NCBI GenBank assembly: GCA_001940985.1 | Contig: MSHB01000001.1 | Coordinates: 1 to 53,436, forward strand | DNA from: Mollicutes bacterium Phil14 | GTDB taxonomy: Bacteria > Bacillota_I > Bacilli_A > ML615J-28 > CAG-698 | Direction of reading: 5' to 3' | Length of the DNA stretch: 53,436 nucleotides | Shown here: in pieces, positions 43,770 through 52,023 of the stretch | Layout of the letters: each line of letters begins with the position of its first letter | Numbering within the stretch: position 1 is the stretch's first letter | Notes under the pieces: model-generated | What the model saw: only the letters and a program-made list of their open reading frames with translations | Database searches by the model: none | Told to the model about the DNA's origin: nothing | Position numbers and translations under genes: made by a program

Positions 43770-44719
43770 TATTTTTCTTCCTTTCTAGGTAAAACTTCTT
43801 TCAATACCTCTAAGTTATCTCTCATAATAGAAATATAATTATTTCCTTCTTTCAACTCTTGAATAGTAATAGTTCCTAAATGATGTAGACTTCTTTCACT
43901 AGCACCTATCTCTTTCATATACTGACTAAACAAAGCTGATTTAGTTTCGTTTTTTGTAGAAAGGATATATTTAATATTAGCTTCTTTAGCTTGCTTTACC
44001 TTTTCTAAAAACTCTTGTGTTCCAACTTCATTACTTTCATTGTCTGAACGCAATTTAATTCTATTTATTCCATAGCGATATGTCCAATAAGCATATGCAT
44101 CATGATCAACCATAATTGTTAAAGAGAAGATATCTTCACTACTAGTTACTTCACTATATTCTTGATTAAGTTCTTCTAATTCTTTAATTAATTCAATTGC
44201 ATTAGCATTAAAAAATTCTTCTTTTTCGGGATAAATTTTTACTAACTCATCCAAAACAACTTCACTCATTCTAATCATAGCAATAGGATCTAACCATACA
44301 TGTTGGTCATAAACATCTGAATTAGATTTGTTTTCTGCTTTGATGCTAGCATCATGATTATGATCATGACTTCCATCTAATTCTACTAACTCTAAATAAT
44401 TTGATAACTCTACAGTTTTCAAATTCTTAAAAGTCGAATTTAGTCCATTAGTAATAAATGGTTCAAGTCCAAGACCAATGTAAAACAATACTTTACATTC
44501 ACTCATTGAAACTATTTGCTTAGCAGTTGGTTCAAAATCATGAACTTCTGCTCCTCTTGGATAAATTGATTCTACTACCAAATCCTCTTTTACAATCTGT
44601 TTAACGATATACTCTATAGGATAAACACTTATGTATATATCTACTTTTTTACTATCTTTACATCCTGAAATAGTAACAAGACTAACTATTGCTAGCATCA
44701 ATAATATTATTTTCTTCAT
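43769..44719 (-). CDS. znuA: Zinc ABC transporter substrate-binding lipoprotein, ZnuA-like
   Basis: A 316-residue lipoprotein with a signal peptide and lipobox T-I-S-G-C (Cys20). Metal ligands His60, His140 (D-Q-H-V-W-L-D-P) and His206 (V-D-H-D-A) are visible. There is also a His-rich loop G-S-H-D-H-N-H-D at 116-123 typical of zinc-binding members. No permease or ATPase gene accompanies it. Its first 38 bases overlap the end of yabQ. The ribosome binding site AAGGAG is rather far (about 14 bases), so coupling to yabQ is likely. Manganese specificity is less likely. Confidence 0.92.
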   Translation of the reverse strand: MKKIILLMLAIVSLVTISGCKDSKKVDIYISVYPIEYIVKQIVKEDLVVESIYPRGAEVHDFEPTAKQIVSMSECKVLFYIGLGLEPFITNGLNSTFKNLKTVELSNYLELVELDGSHDHNHDASIKAENKSNSDVYDQHVWLDPIAMIRMSEVVLDELVKIYPEKEEFFNANAIELIKELEELNQEYSEVTSSEDIFSLTIMVDHDAYAYWTYRYGINRIKLRSDNESNEVGTQEFLEKVKQAKEANIKYILSTKNETKSALFSQYMKEIGASERSLHHLGTITIQELKEGNNYISIMRDNLEVLKEVLPRKEEK

Positions 44720-45134
44720 ATTTTTTTCTTTTTCTCCTTCTTGATATTTTACTTTTTTTCTTAATTATCTTTTTAACTACTATCATAACTTCTTTTGAAT
44801 ATAATAATTCTTGTATAACTATTAATAAATAATGACCTATAAAATCAAGGTTCACATACATTGATTTGTCTAACAAGATGAAATAAATTGCTATTCCTAA
44901 AATATAAAATAATATTCCATAGAGTGGTATATTACCCTTAGTAGAAACTAATAAATACCTACTTGAAAAATATATTAATAACATCCAAAATAATAGTTCA
45001 ATTATATACTTGAATACTTTTTTTATTCTAGTTTTATTAATAAAATAACTAAATATCCTATACATTGTAACCGTAAAAATACCAAATATTAAAAAATATA
45101 ATATGATTGCGACTTGTTCTTTTATAGTATACAT
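44682..45134 (-). CDS. yabQ: Spore cortex protein YabQ-like
   Basis: A 150-residue membrane protein with about four hydrophobic segments and a very basic end (K-K-K-S-K-I-S-R-R-R-K-R-K-K). The size, the E-Q-V-A-I-I-L-Y-F-L-I-F-G start and the position directly after yabP identify it as YabQ, needed for spore cortex formation in Bacillus. On sequence alone the call would be weak; synteny carries it. It shares one base with yabP and its tail overlaps znuA by 38 bases. Confidence 0.75.
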   Translation of the reverse strand: MYTIKEQVAIILYFLIFGIFTVTMYRIFSYFINKTRIKKVFKYIIELLFWMLLIYFSSRYLLVSTKGNIPLYGILFYILGIAIYFILLDKSMYVNLDFIGHYLLIVIQELLYSKEVMIVVKKIIKKKSKISRRRKRKKYEENNIIDASNS

Positions 45135-45451
45135 TATTTAAATAGTTTAGACACAAAACCTTTTTCTTTAGATTTATAATTTGAATTACCCTTGTCTTTA
45201 TCTAAATACTCTATACTTCTAATATTTCCAACAATCGCTAATTTACCATTATCAATGTCTAAAACTTGCATTTCAAGTTCATAACCTTTAACAATCATTT
45301 TCCCTAAAACAGTTTGTATTATAAACTCATTAGGATTAAGACTTTCTAATTTCTTTATACCTGTAATATCTAAAGTCTTTCTATTTTTCAAAACAACATT
45401 TTGTTCTTTAAATTCCTCCAAAAAATCATTATTAGTATTCTTCATATTCAT
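45134..45451 (-). CDS. yabP: Sporulation protein YabP
   Basis: A 105-residue protein of the YabP/YqfC family. Conserved pattern: V-V-L-K-N-R-K-T-L-D-I-T-G-I-K-K-L-E-S, then I-V-K-G-Y-E-L and L-D-I-D-N-G. The start at ATG 45451 has GAGGTG seven bases upstream. In Bacillus it acts with YabQ in the mother cell. Its presence suggests the organism forms spores or descends from one that did. It follows an unknown TTG-started membrane protein. Confidence 0.88.
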   Translation of the reverse strand: MNMKNTNNDFLEEFKEQNVVLKNRKTLDITGIKKLESLNPNEFIIQTVLGKMIVKGYELEMQVLDIDNGKLAIVGNIRSIEYLDKDKGNSNYKSKEKGFVSKLFK

Positions 45452-45487
45452 TTTAATCACCTCAAAACAATATATGAAGAAATCAAT

Positions 45488-46030
45488 CTAATTATCATTC
45501 TTTTTCAAAAAACTATCTAAATCATTAAAGTTTATGATTACATAATCATATACGCATTCCCCACTATTAACAACTGCTATTTCACTTTCGTTTAAATATT
45601 TTTGAATTTTTTCCGTTTCTGGATATAATGCGACTAGCTTTGTCATCTTACTATCACTATTTGATTTCAAAAAAGAAATCACTTCATTCATATATCTCAT
45701 ATTTGGATAACTTCTTCCGACTCTCTTTCCTCCCCATCTCAAGCACCATGTTAGTTTGCTATTGACAGTGATAGAAGAATTTTTAGGAATCTTCACAATT
45801 AATAATTTTACTAGTGAATTATTTCTTTGTATCAAAAAATCTGCAGAATCATATTTCTTTTTAAGAATATATCCTGATTTTTCACATATATCACTAATTT
45901 TTTTATTTATTTTCTTGTTAATGATTATATTTTTAATTATTATAAATACAAAAATCAAAAATATAATAATGATCAAAAAGAATATTACTTTTTGTGTCAC
46001 TGATAATAAAAAAACATTTTCTTTAATCAA
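45488..46030 (-). CDS. Unknown membrane-anchored protein upstream of yabP
   Basis: A 180-residue protein with one N-terminal helix (about 13-34) and a cytoplasmic or outer domain of about 140 residues. It contains D-F-L-I-Q-R, L-T-W-C-L-R-W-G-G-K and Y-P-N-M-R-Y-M. I do not recognise the family; a nuclease-like fold is possible but unproven. It starts with TTG, supported by GGAGG seven bases before it and the absence of a nearby ATG. It is first in the yabP-yabQ-znuA-glyA unit. Confidence 0.7.
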   Translation of the reverse strand: MIKENVFLLSVTQKVIFFLIIIIFLIFVFIIIKNIIINKKINKKISDICEKSGYILKKKYDSADFLIQRNNSLVKLLIVKIPKNSSITVNSKLTWCLRWGGKRVGRSYPNMRYMNEVISFLKSNSDSKMTKLVALYPETEKIQKYLNESEIAVVNSGECVYDYVIINFNDLDSFLKKNDN

Positions 46031-46066
46031 AATATTTCCTCCGAAGAACTATTATTTACAATATAT

Positions 46067-46094
46067 ATTATATCAAATTTTTATTTTTTTTCAA
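46067..46094 (-). promoter_or_regulatory. Promoter of the yabP-yabQ-znuA-glyA unit
   Basis: On the minus strand TTGAAA (46094-46089), a 16-base spacer ending in TGA (extended -10), and TATAAT (46072-46067). It is a housekeeping-type promoter, not an obvious sporulation one. Confidence 0.65.
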
Positions 46095-46183
46095 TAAGAA
46101 CCTTATATTGTTTACTCTTACTATCTTTACAAAATAGCTTTTTTTGTTTATAATTATATTATATTTTTTATAACGAGGTTAAT

Positions 46184-46903
46184 ATGGAAACTTTAAAAAT
46201 TGAAAAGAAAAATACAAAAATGATTGCCCACCGTGGTTTAAGCGGTTTAGAAAAAGAAAACACTTGTTTAGCATTCGTGGCCGCAGGAAACAGAAGTTTT
46301 TATGGAATTGAAACTGATGTTCACCTTACTAAAGATAATGTTTTTGTTATCTGCCATGATTTTAATACTGGTCGAGTATCTAATGAAAATTTAGAAATTA
46401 AAGACACTACTTTTGATGAATTAAGAAATATTTGCTTATATGATTTTAACTCTCAAGAATTAAAACCATATATTAAGATCCCAACTTTAAAAGAATATTT
46501 ATTAATATGCAAGAAATATAACAAACACTGCGTAATTGAAGTAAAACCAGAATTCACACTTTCTCAAATACAGAAGTTATTAGATGAAGTAACCCAAATT
46601 AACGAATTAAAAGATACTACTTTTATTTCTTTTAGTTTAGAAAATTTAAAGAAAATCAGAAACATTAACTCTTCTATTCCTCTTCAATATCTAACATCTG
46701 TTTATACTAACGAATTACCAGCTATTTGCGCACGTGAAAAAGTTGATATTGATATATTGTATAGTCAATTAACCAAAGAAAATATGAAGGCTTTTAAAGA
46801 ACACAATATTGCTATTAACGCTTGGACTGTTAATAATAGTGTTGACGCTCAAAAACTAATTGATTTAGAAATAGACTTCATAACAACAAACATTTTAGAA
46901 TAA
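46184..46903 (+). CDS. Glycerophosphodiester phosphodiesterase
   Basis: A 239-residue GDPD-family enzyme that cuts glycerophosphodiesters to glycerol-3-phosphate and an alcohol. Motifs: I-A-H-R-G (His19 area), E-N-T, the metal-binding E-T-D-V-H, V-I-C-H-D, then E-V-K-P-E and the C-terminal I-N-A-W-T-V-N. It has no signal peptide. It is a single gene with its own terminator; GAGG precedes the ATG. Confidence 0.95.
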   Translation: METLKIEKKNTKMIAHRGLSGLEKENTCLAFVAAGNRSFYGIETDVHLTKDNVFVICHDFNTGRVSNENLEIKDTTFDELRNICLYDFNSQELKPYIKIPTLKEYLLICKKYNKHCVIEVKPEFTLSQIQKLLDEVTQINELKDTTFISFSLENLKKIRNINSSIPLQYLTSVYTNELPAICAREKVDIDILYSQLTKENMKAFKEHNIAINAWTVNNSVDAQKLIDLEIDFITTNILE

Positions 46904-46924
46904 TACTAGTTATTTAAATGCTAA

Positions 46925-46954
46925 TGCCTATCAAGCAAATTTACTTGGTAGGCA
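46925..46954 (+). terminator. Terminator after the GDPD gene
   Basis: An 11-base stem (TGCCTATCAAG / CTTGGTAGGCA, one G-T pair) with an 8-base loop is followed by CTTTTATTTT. Confidence 0.85.
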
Positions 46955-46985
46955 CTTTTATTTTATAGACTTTAAACTCCATTCA

Positions 46986-46994
46986 TGTTATAAT
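46986..46994 (+). promoter_or_regulatory. Extended -10 promoter of the radical SAM gene
   Basis: TGTTATAAT, 22 bases before the ATG. The -35 region is weak. Confidence 0.5.
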
Positions 46995-47015
46995 AATTAT
47001 TAAATAGGTGATTAT

Positions 47016-48884
47016 ATGAAACGAGTACTCATTGGTATAAATTCAAAATACATTCATCCAGCCTTTGGAGCTCATCAAATCAAAACAAATTGTACTTTCG
47101 ATATTGATTTATTAGAATTCACTATTAAAGATAATATTGATAAAATAATAGGCTCTATATCAAGTTATGATATTATTGCTATAAGCACATATATTTGGAA
47201 TATTGAAGTAGTAAAAAAAATTATTCAAAGTGAATTATTACTAAATAAAACAATTATTTTAGGTGGTCCAGAAGCAAGTTTCCAATTTAGTGATTTGTTA
47301 AACAATTATAATGTAAAATACATTATTAAAGGCGAAGGTGAAGATAGTTTTAATGAACTTTTATCATACCTGAATAAAGACTTAGCCATAGATAAAGTAA
47401 GTAATCTTTATTATTTTGATGAAACTGATAACATTATCAAATTCACTTTTGAAAAACTTCCTGATATAAATAATATTAAACACGATTATTCTTTAACTAA
47501 TGATTTCAAAAATAAAATATGCTACCTAGAAAGCAGCCGTGGATGTTATTTCAACTGTTCATACTGTCTTGCTTCTTTAGAAAAACCAGTTCGATTTTTT
47601 CCAATGGAGGAAGTTAAAAATAATCTTTTTTACCTATTATCTAAAAAAGCTAAAATAATCAAATTCCTTGATCGTTCTTTCAATGTCGATCAAAATAGAA
47701 TGCTTGAAATATTAAAATTTATTAATGAATATGATAATGGTTATACAACTTTTCAATTTGAAATTGTTGGAGACATGCTTAGTGACAAAGTAATTGAATG
47801 TATACAAACAATGAGAAAAAAATTCATTCGCTTTGAAATAGGTATTCAAAGTACTAACAATGAAACAATTAAAGCAATTTTAAGACATCAAGACTTTGAA
47901 AAACTAAAAAGAAATGTGGAAAGAATTAAAGATTATATTGTTATTCATACTGACTTAATATGTGGTTTACCATATGAAGACAAAGAAACTTTTAAAAAAT
48001 CTTTTAATGAAACTTTTCTTCTTTTTACCGAAGAATTACAATTAGGATTTTTAAAAGAATTAAAAGGAACTCACATCAGTAATAATAAAGATTTATATCA
48101 TTACGTTTTCCAAGATGAGGCCCCTTATGAAGTCATCTCTAATGATTTTATATCTTATGATGATATTCTAGAAGTAAAGCTTGTTGAAAAGAGTTTGGAT
48201 AAATTCTACAATCATGGCTACTTTAAGCGCACATTTTCTTACATCTTCCAAGAAGTAAAGTTAAATCCCTATGATACTTTTAAAGATATAACTCTATTTA
48301 TTGAAAAAGTAAGTGATTTTTCTAAACTTCAATATGATGAAATCACAAAACTTTTATATGAAAGTATTGCCTATATAGCTAGGAATAATCCTAACTTCTG
48401 TAAAGAAAAACTATTTTTCTTAATAAAACAAGATTATTTGACAAAAAACAAGATTAAGCCTAAAATATGGTGGGATAATAATATCACAAGAAGTGAGAAA
48501 AGCCTTATCTTTAATAGATTTATTAGTGCTTATCCTATGCTTACTAAAGATATTTTATATAAGTATTCAAAATTAGAAAAATATAAAAATGAATACTTCC
48601 TTGTAACATATTTCGAAGATGTAAAGGTATATTACCTAAAAACATATTTTGCCTACTGTGGCTTTGACTGCAATCTATGTCCAATGTTTTCTACTAGCGA
48701 TAATAGTAAATGCACAGGATGTCAAACTGGCAATTATATATTCTGTAATAGTTGTGATATTAGAAATTGTAATATTAAAAACAATACAGAAAATTGTGGG
48801 GAATGTCTTTTATATCCATGTGAAAAGATTAATAAATTATCCCCTGATAGCAAAAAAATATTAGATATTTTTAATGAAAAATAA
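47016..48884 (+). CDS. B12-binding radical SAM protein (DUF4080) fused to a DUF3795-like Cys-rich domain
   Basis: A 622-residue protein. Residues about 1-125 are a cobalamin-binding-like Rossmann domain (L-G-G-P-E-A-S, K-G-E-G-E-D). Residues 170-400 are a radical SAM core with Cys177-x3-Cys181-x2-Cys184, followed by DUF4080. The last 75 residues add an 11-cysteine domain (548-602) of DUF3795 type: Y-C-G-F-D-C-N-L-C, K-C-T-G-C and G-E-C-L-L-Y-P-C. This domain is usually a separate small protein and probably carries zinc or an iron-sulfur cluster. The reaction is unknown. The gene lies 9 bases before the serine dehydratase gene and shares its transcript. Confidence 0.85.
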   Translation: MKRVLIGINSKYIHPAFGAHQIKTNCTFDIDLLEFTIKDNIDKIIGSISSYDIIAISTYIWNIEVVKKIIQSELLLNKTIILGGPEASFQFSDLLNNYNVKYIIKGEGEDSFNELLSYLNKDLAIDKVSNLYYFDETDNIIKFTFEKLPDINNIKHDYSLTNDFKNKICYLESSRGCYFNCSYCLASLEKPVRFFPMEEVKNNLFYLLSKKAKIIKFLDRSFNVDQNRMLEILKFINEYDNGYTTFQFEIVGDMLSDKVIECIQTMRKKFIRFEIGIQSTNNETIKAILRHQDFEKLKRNVERIKDYIVIHTDLICGLPYEDKETFKKSFNETFLLFTEELQLGFLKELKGTHISNNKDLYHYVFQDEAPYEVISNDFISYDDILEVKLVEKSLDKFYNHGYFKRTFSYIFQEVKLNPYDTFKDITLFIEKVSDFSKLQYDEITKLLYESIAYIARNNPNFCKEKLFFLIKQDYLTKNKIKPKIWWDNNITRSEKSLIFNRFISAYPMLTKDILYKYSKLEKYKNEYFLVTYFEDVKVYYLKTYFAYCGFDCNLCPMFSTSDNSKCTGCQTGNYIFCNSCDIRNCNIKNNTENCGECLLYPCEKINKLSPDSKKILDIFNEK

Positions 48885-48893
48885 GGAGTTATT

Positions 48894-50069
48894 ATGGATT
48901 CTATAAAAGAATTATATAAAATAGGCTATGGTCCTTCTAGTTCACATACTATGGGACCACAAAAAGCTGCTTCAATATTTTTAGAAAGAAACAAAAATGC
49001 TGACAAGTTTTCTGCTGAGTTATTTGGTTCACTTTCTTTAACTGGTAAAGGACACTTAACAGATTATATCATTAAAAAAACTTTAGGAGTAGATAAAACA
49101 GAAATAATCTTTAATAATGATTTTGTATACGATTATCACCCTAATGCTTTAAAGTTTAAAGCATATGTAGATAACAAGTTAGTTGATGAATGGTTAGTTT
49201 TTAGTGTTGGTGGCGGCGATTTAATGGAACTAAATGAAAAGCGCAATATATCAAAATCATCTGTATACCCTCACAATAATATGACTGATATTCTTAAGTA
49301 CTGCAAAGATGAGAAAATATCACTTGTGGAGTATGTCAAAAGATTTGACAATGTTCGTGACTACTTAAAAGAAGTTCTTTCAACAATGTTTTCTACTATT
49401 GAATCTGGTCTAAATAAAAGAGGCGTACTACCTGGTAGTCTTAAATTAAAAAGAAAAGCCAATGACTTTTACTTACATTACTTACAAAACAAAAACTTTT
49501 CTAATTTTTTGTATGCAGCAAGTCTTGCTACTGCTGAAGAAAATGCTAGTGCCAACCTTGTTGTAACTGCACCTACATGTGGTTCTAGTGGTGTACTACC
49601 TGCTGTTTTGTATACTTCAAAATATTATAACAACATTAATGATGATAAATTATTAGATGCCTTAATGGTTGCTGGACTTATAGGAAATATTATAAAGTAC
49701 AATGGTTCAATTTCTGGTGCTGAAGTTGGTTGTCAAGGAGAAATAGGTTCTGCTTGCTCTATGGCTGCTGGTGCATATTCTGTAATCTTAGGTTCTACCA
49801 ATGAACAAATTGAATATGCTAGTGAAATAGCCTTAGAACATAATCTAGGTTTAACTTGTGATCCTGTTGATGGATTAGTACAGATACCTTGTATTGAGAG
49901 AAATGCTCTCGCTTCAGCCAAAGCAATTGATGCGGCTAATTATGCAGCATTAACAGATGGAAATCATCATATATCTTTTGATAATGTTATTAAAGTTATG
50001 AAAGAAACAGGAAAAGATCTTAATTTAAAATATCGTGAAACATCTACTGGTGGATTAGCTAAAAAATAA
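48894..50069 (+). CDS. sdaA: L-serine dehydratase, iron-sulfur dependent, single chain
   Basis: A 391-residue enzyme that deaminates L-serine to pyruvate. The N-terminal beta domain has G-P-S-S-S-H-T-M-G-P and the C-terminal alpha domain has A-P-T-C-G-S-S-G. Candidate 4Fe-4S cysteines lie in G-C-Q-G-E-I-G-S-A-C and C-D-P-V-D-G-L-V-Q-I-P-C. In Bacillus these are two proteins; here both lie in one chain that is shorter than the E. coli enzyme. AAGGAG precedes the ATG. Confidence 0.95.
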   Translation: MDSIKELYKIGYGPSSSHTMGPQKAASIFLERNKNADKFSAELFGSLSLTGKGHLTDYIIKKTLGVDKTEIIFNNDFVYDYHPNALKFKAYVDNKLVDEWLVFSVGGGDLMELNEKRNISKSSVYPHNNMTDILKYCKDEKISLVEYVKRFDNVRDYLKEVLSTMFSTIESGLNKRGVLPGSLKLKRKANDFYLHYLQNKNFSNFLYAASLATAEENASANLVVTAPTCGSSGVLPAVLYTSKYYNNINDDKLLDALMVAGLIGNIIKYNGSISGAEVGCQGEIGSACSMAAGAYSVILGSTNEQIEYASEIALEHNLGLTCDPVDGLVQIPCIERNALASAKAIDAANYAALTDGNHHISFDNVIKVMKETGKDLNLKYRETSTGGLAKK

Positions 50070-50101
50070 ATCAAAGCTTAAATATTAACAAACAAAATAA
50101 A

Positions 50102-50139
50102 ACCATACTCTATTAGAGCTTTAAACTCAAGAGTATGGT
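50102..50139. terminator. Bidirectional terminator between sdaA and the NADAR gene
   Basis: A perfect 10-base stem ACCATACTCT / AGAGTATGGT with an 18-base loop. Seven T follow on the plus strand (CTTTTTTT) and TTTTATTTT on the minus strand, so it can serve both convergent units. Confidence 0.85.
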
Positions 50140-50205
50140 CTTTTTTTATCTCAAATTGCAATATTTCATAAAAAATATTTTTGTCAATTATCTATACATA
50201 TTTTT

Positions 50206-50685
50206 TTATTTTAACTCTTCTCTTACCTTCATAAGAGTGTAACCAAGTAAGTTTTGTCCACGCCATTTTGCTATATCAAAACGATTAGGATCTTTCATGG
50301 ATAAACCTATACCCCAAATTTTATCATTCACAGCACACTCTACTAAAATACAATCACCAGTATTCAATAATTGTTGTTTTAAATGACAGTTTTGTGAGAA
50401 CTTTGCCATTAATCCATTAAAGACAATTTTTTCACGAACCTCGCTCCAAACATTATCATCATACCCCGAAACAGCACGCCCAAGTGATTTTATAATAGCA
50501 ACATCATTTGTCATCATAATTTCTGCTGCAATAATCATATCACTAAAACAAATAGCCTTGTAATACATCATATATTGTTCGATAGAAGTAAACTCTACAT
50601 CGTTAACAATAAAATTCGAAAGATACCAATTACTTAAAAATCCATTTTCTTCATCGGGATTATGAAAGCAAACTATTTTTTTCAT
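50206..50685 (-). CDS. NADAR-domain ADP-ribose hydrolase-like protein
   Basis: A 159-residue protein that is a single NADAR (YbiA-like, DUF1768) domain. Recognised motifs: F-L-S-N-W, S-I-E-Q-Y-M near 33-38, L-G-R-A-V, T-G-D-C-I-L-V-E-C-A, D-K-I-W-G-I-G and the final W-R-G-Q-N-L-L-G-Y-T-L-M-K-V-R. Family knowledge: NADAR enzymes act on ADP-ribose N-glycosides, and some reverse guanine ADP-ribosylation as antitoxins to DarT-type toxins. It overlaps the preceding gene by 4 bases (ATGA). It is the third gene behind a DUF3990 ADP-ribosyltransferase-like protein, so it is the probable antidote. Confidence 0.9.
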   Translation of the reverse strand: MKKIVCFHNPDEENGFLSNWYLSNFIVNDVEFTSIEQYMMYYKAICFSDMIIAAEIMMTNDVAIIKSLGRAVSGYDDNVWSEVREKIVFNGLMAKFSQNCHLKQQLLNTGDCILVECAVNDKIWGIGLSMKDPNRFDIAKWRGQNLLGYTLMKVREELK

Positions 50686-51098
50686 ACTTCGCCAACTTTT
50701 TTTACTGCCAATTCAAGATCCAAATCATGAAGTCCTGGGTAGGCTTTTTTTAAAAAATCTAATGAAACTTTTTTTACAAGTTCACTACTTGGAATATTGT
50801 AATACCATTGATAATAAGCATAAAATTCGCCTATCCATTCAGGTAAAAATCCTTCTAATGCTTTACCTTCTTTAAGACTATAGCCATCACTTTCAAGAAA
50901 ATACCCCAACAGCTCTTTATAACTCATAGTATTGACATAAGCTTTTCCTTCATCTATAGCTTTTCTTGTTTTACTTGTCATATAACAAGTAATAAAATCT
51001 TTTGTATCGTAATTTGGATAAGATAAAGCAACAAAATCAAAAAGTTTTCCTTGATTTTCCACCACATCAGATAAATATTCTTTTGCATACGCTCTCAT
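50682..51098 (-). CDS. Unknown protein of the DUF3990-NADAR module
   Basis: A 138-residue soluble protein with no signal peptide and mostly predicted helices. Distinct features are M-S-Y-K-E-L-L-G-Y-F-L-E near 60-71 and an aromatic block, E-F-Y-A-Y-Y-Q-W-Y-Y, near 91-100. The end is L-H-D-L-D-L-E-L-A-V-K-K-V. I know no function for it. It is locked between the two ADP-ribose proteins: 2 bases after DUF3990 and a 4-base overlap with NADAR, with AGGAG before its ATG. It could be an adaptor, a target-recognition subunit or an antitoxin. Confidence 0.8.
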   Translation of the reverse strand: MRAYAKEYLSDVVENQGKLFDFVALSYPNYDTKDFITCYMTSKTRKAIDEGKAYVNTMSYKELLGYFLESDGYSLKEGKALEGFLPEWIGEFYAYYQWYYNIPSSELVKKVSLDFLKKAYPGLHDLDLELAVKKVGEV

Positions 51099-51100
51099 AA

Positions 51101-51754
51101 TTACTCCTCAAAAAGTGTACTAAACACCTTTTCAACCTTATTTTCATCTGATTCAATTAAATCTTTCATATTTTTGCGCGCTTGAGCATCCCTAAAATTA
51201 TATTTTTCATTAAACTCGGTATAGTCCACTGGTAAAACAGAATTTGGAATTTCTTTCAAATGAGAATAAGCTTTCTCTGTTTTTATACAATATTGAATAC
51301 CTAAGCCACCAAGAAATAATAATTTCTCGAGAATATCTAAATCAACATTGTCCTTAACAAATTCTTTTGCAATAAAGAAATAAGACGCATTTGCTCTCCA
51401 ACCTTTAATTATATCGAATTCACTTGTATCAATGCCGTATTTATTAATAAATTTCTTTGCAAGTACGCGATAACGTTTTGAATCTGCAGCAGCTCTGTGT
51501 TTCATAAGCTCTGCAAGCCAAGAAAGTATATTAACTTTCTCAAAATCAAAAATCTTAAGACCTTCAGTATCAAGTTCATATTTATGAACCCAACCGTTAC
51601 ACTCATTAGGTCGACAAACAGCCCATTCTTTAGCAAGGTCCAAACTTTCAGAAAGATAAAAGCCCTTTCCATAATCATGTTTTTCATCGCCAAGCCCAAA
51701 AGTAGGAATGACTGCTTTATTTAAAGTGCCATGATATAATATAATCTTTTTCAC
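51101..51754 (-). CDS. DUF3990 protein, ADP-ribosyltransferase-like
   Basis: A 217-residue DUF3990 protein. The N-terminal I-L-Y-H-G-T with His8 and the G-K-G-F-Y-L-S with Tyr33 match the first two elements of the H-Y-x core of PARP-like ADP-ribosyltransferases. The third catalytic residue is not certain. Much of the C-terminal half is helical. The GTG at 51754 is chosen as start because AAGAGGTG lies five bases before it; an open extension of 23 codons upstream has no such site. It is first in the three-gene module. Predicted to modify a nucleic acid or protein with ADP-ribose; the target is unknown. Confidence 0.82.
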   Translation of the reverse strand: MKKIILYHGTLNKAVIPTFGLGDEKHDYGKGFYLSESLDLAKEWAVCRPNECNGWVHKYELDTEGLKIFDFEKVNILSWLAELMKHRAAADSKRYRVLAKKFINKYGIDTSEFDIIKGWRANASYFFIAKEFVKDNVDLDILEKLLFLGGLGIQYCIKTEKAYSHLKEIPNSVLPVDYTEFNEKYNFRDAQARKNMKDLIESDENKVEKVFSTLFEE

Positions 51755-51848
51755 ACTTTCACCTCTTAATAGTAATGTCAAATATCTTAAATTCACTACC
51801 TGTAATCTATTTAAAATTTCCAATAAAACATTTAAAAGTAACTAATTT

Positions 51849-51864
51849 TTGCTAACGTAAGCAA
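51849..51864. promoter_or_regulatory. Inverted repeat in the leader of the DUF3990 module
   Basis: TTGCTAACGTAAGCAA has 5-base arms TTGCT/AGCAA and a near-symmetric centre. It lies between the promoter (51902-51930) and the first gene, where a repressor could bind. The 51755-52023 stretch otherwise holds only promoter and AT-rich sequence. Confidence 0.35.
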
Positions 51865-51901
51865 CTAAAAGAAATTAGACATTAACCCATTCATTATGAA
51901 A

Positions 51902-51930
51902 ATTATACCATAACTCATGAGTATTTTAAA
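51902..51930 (-). promoter_or_regulatory. Promoter of the DUF3990-NADAR module
   Basis: On the minus strand TTTAAA (51930-51925), a 17-base spacer ending in TGG (extended -10), and TATAAT (51907-51902). The leader is about 140 bases. Confidence 0.55.
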
Positions 51931-52023
51931 GTCTTTTAAAAAAAATATTTGTTTAACTAAAAAGAATAAGTCCTTTATCTTCTTAACTATATAAATTGAA
52001 TTTTTATTTTTATTAATTAATTT

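Noticed and set aside
48649..48864. Separate small gene in another frame of the Cys-rich tail
   Set aside because: It is a shadow of the radical SAM gene, whose frame has a coherent DUF3795-like Cys pattern.
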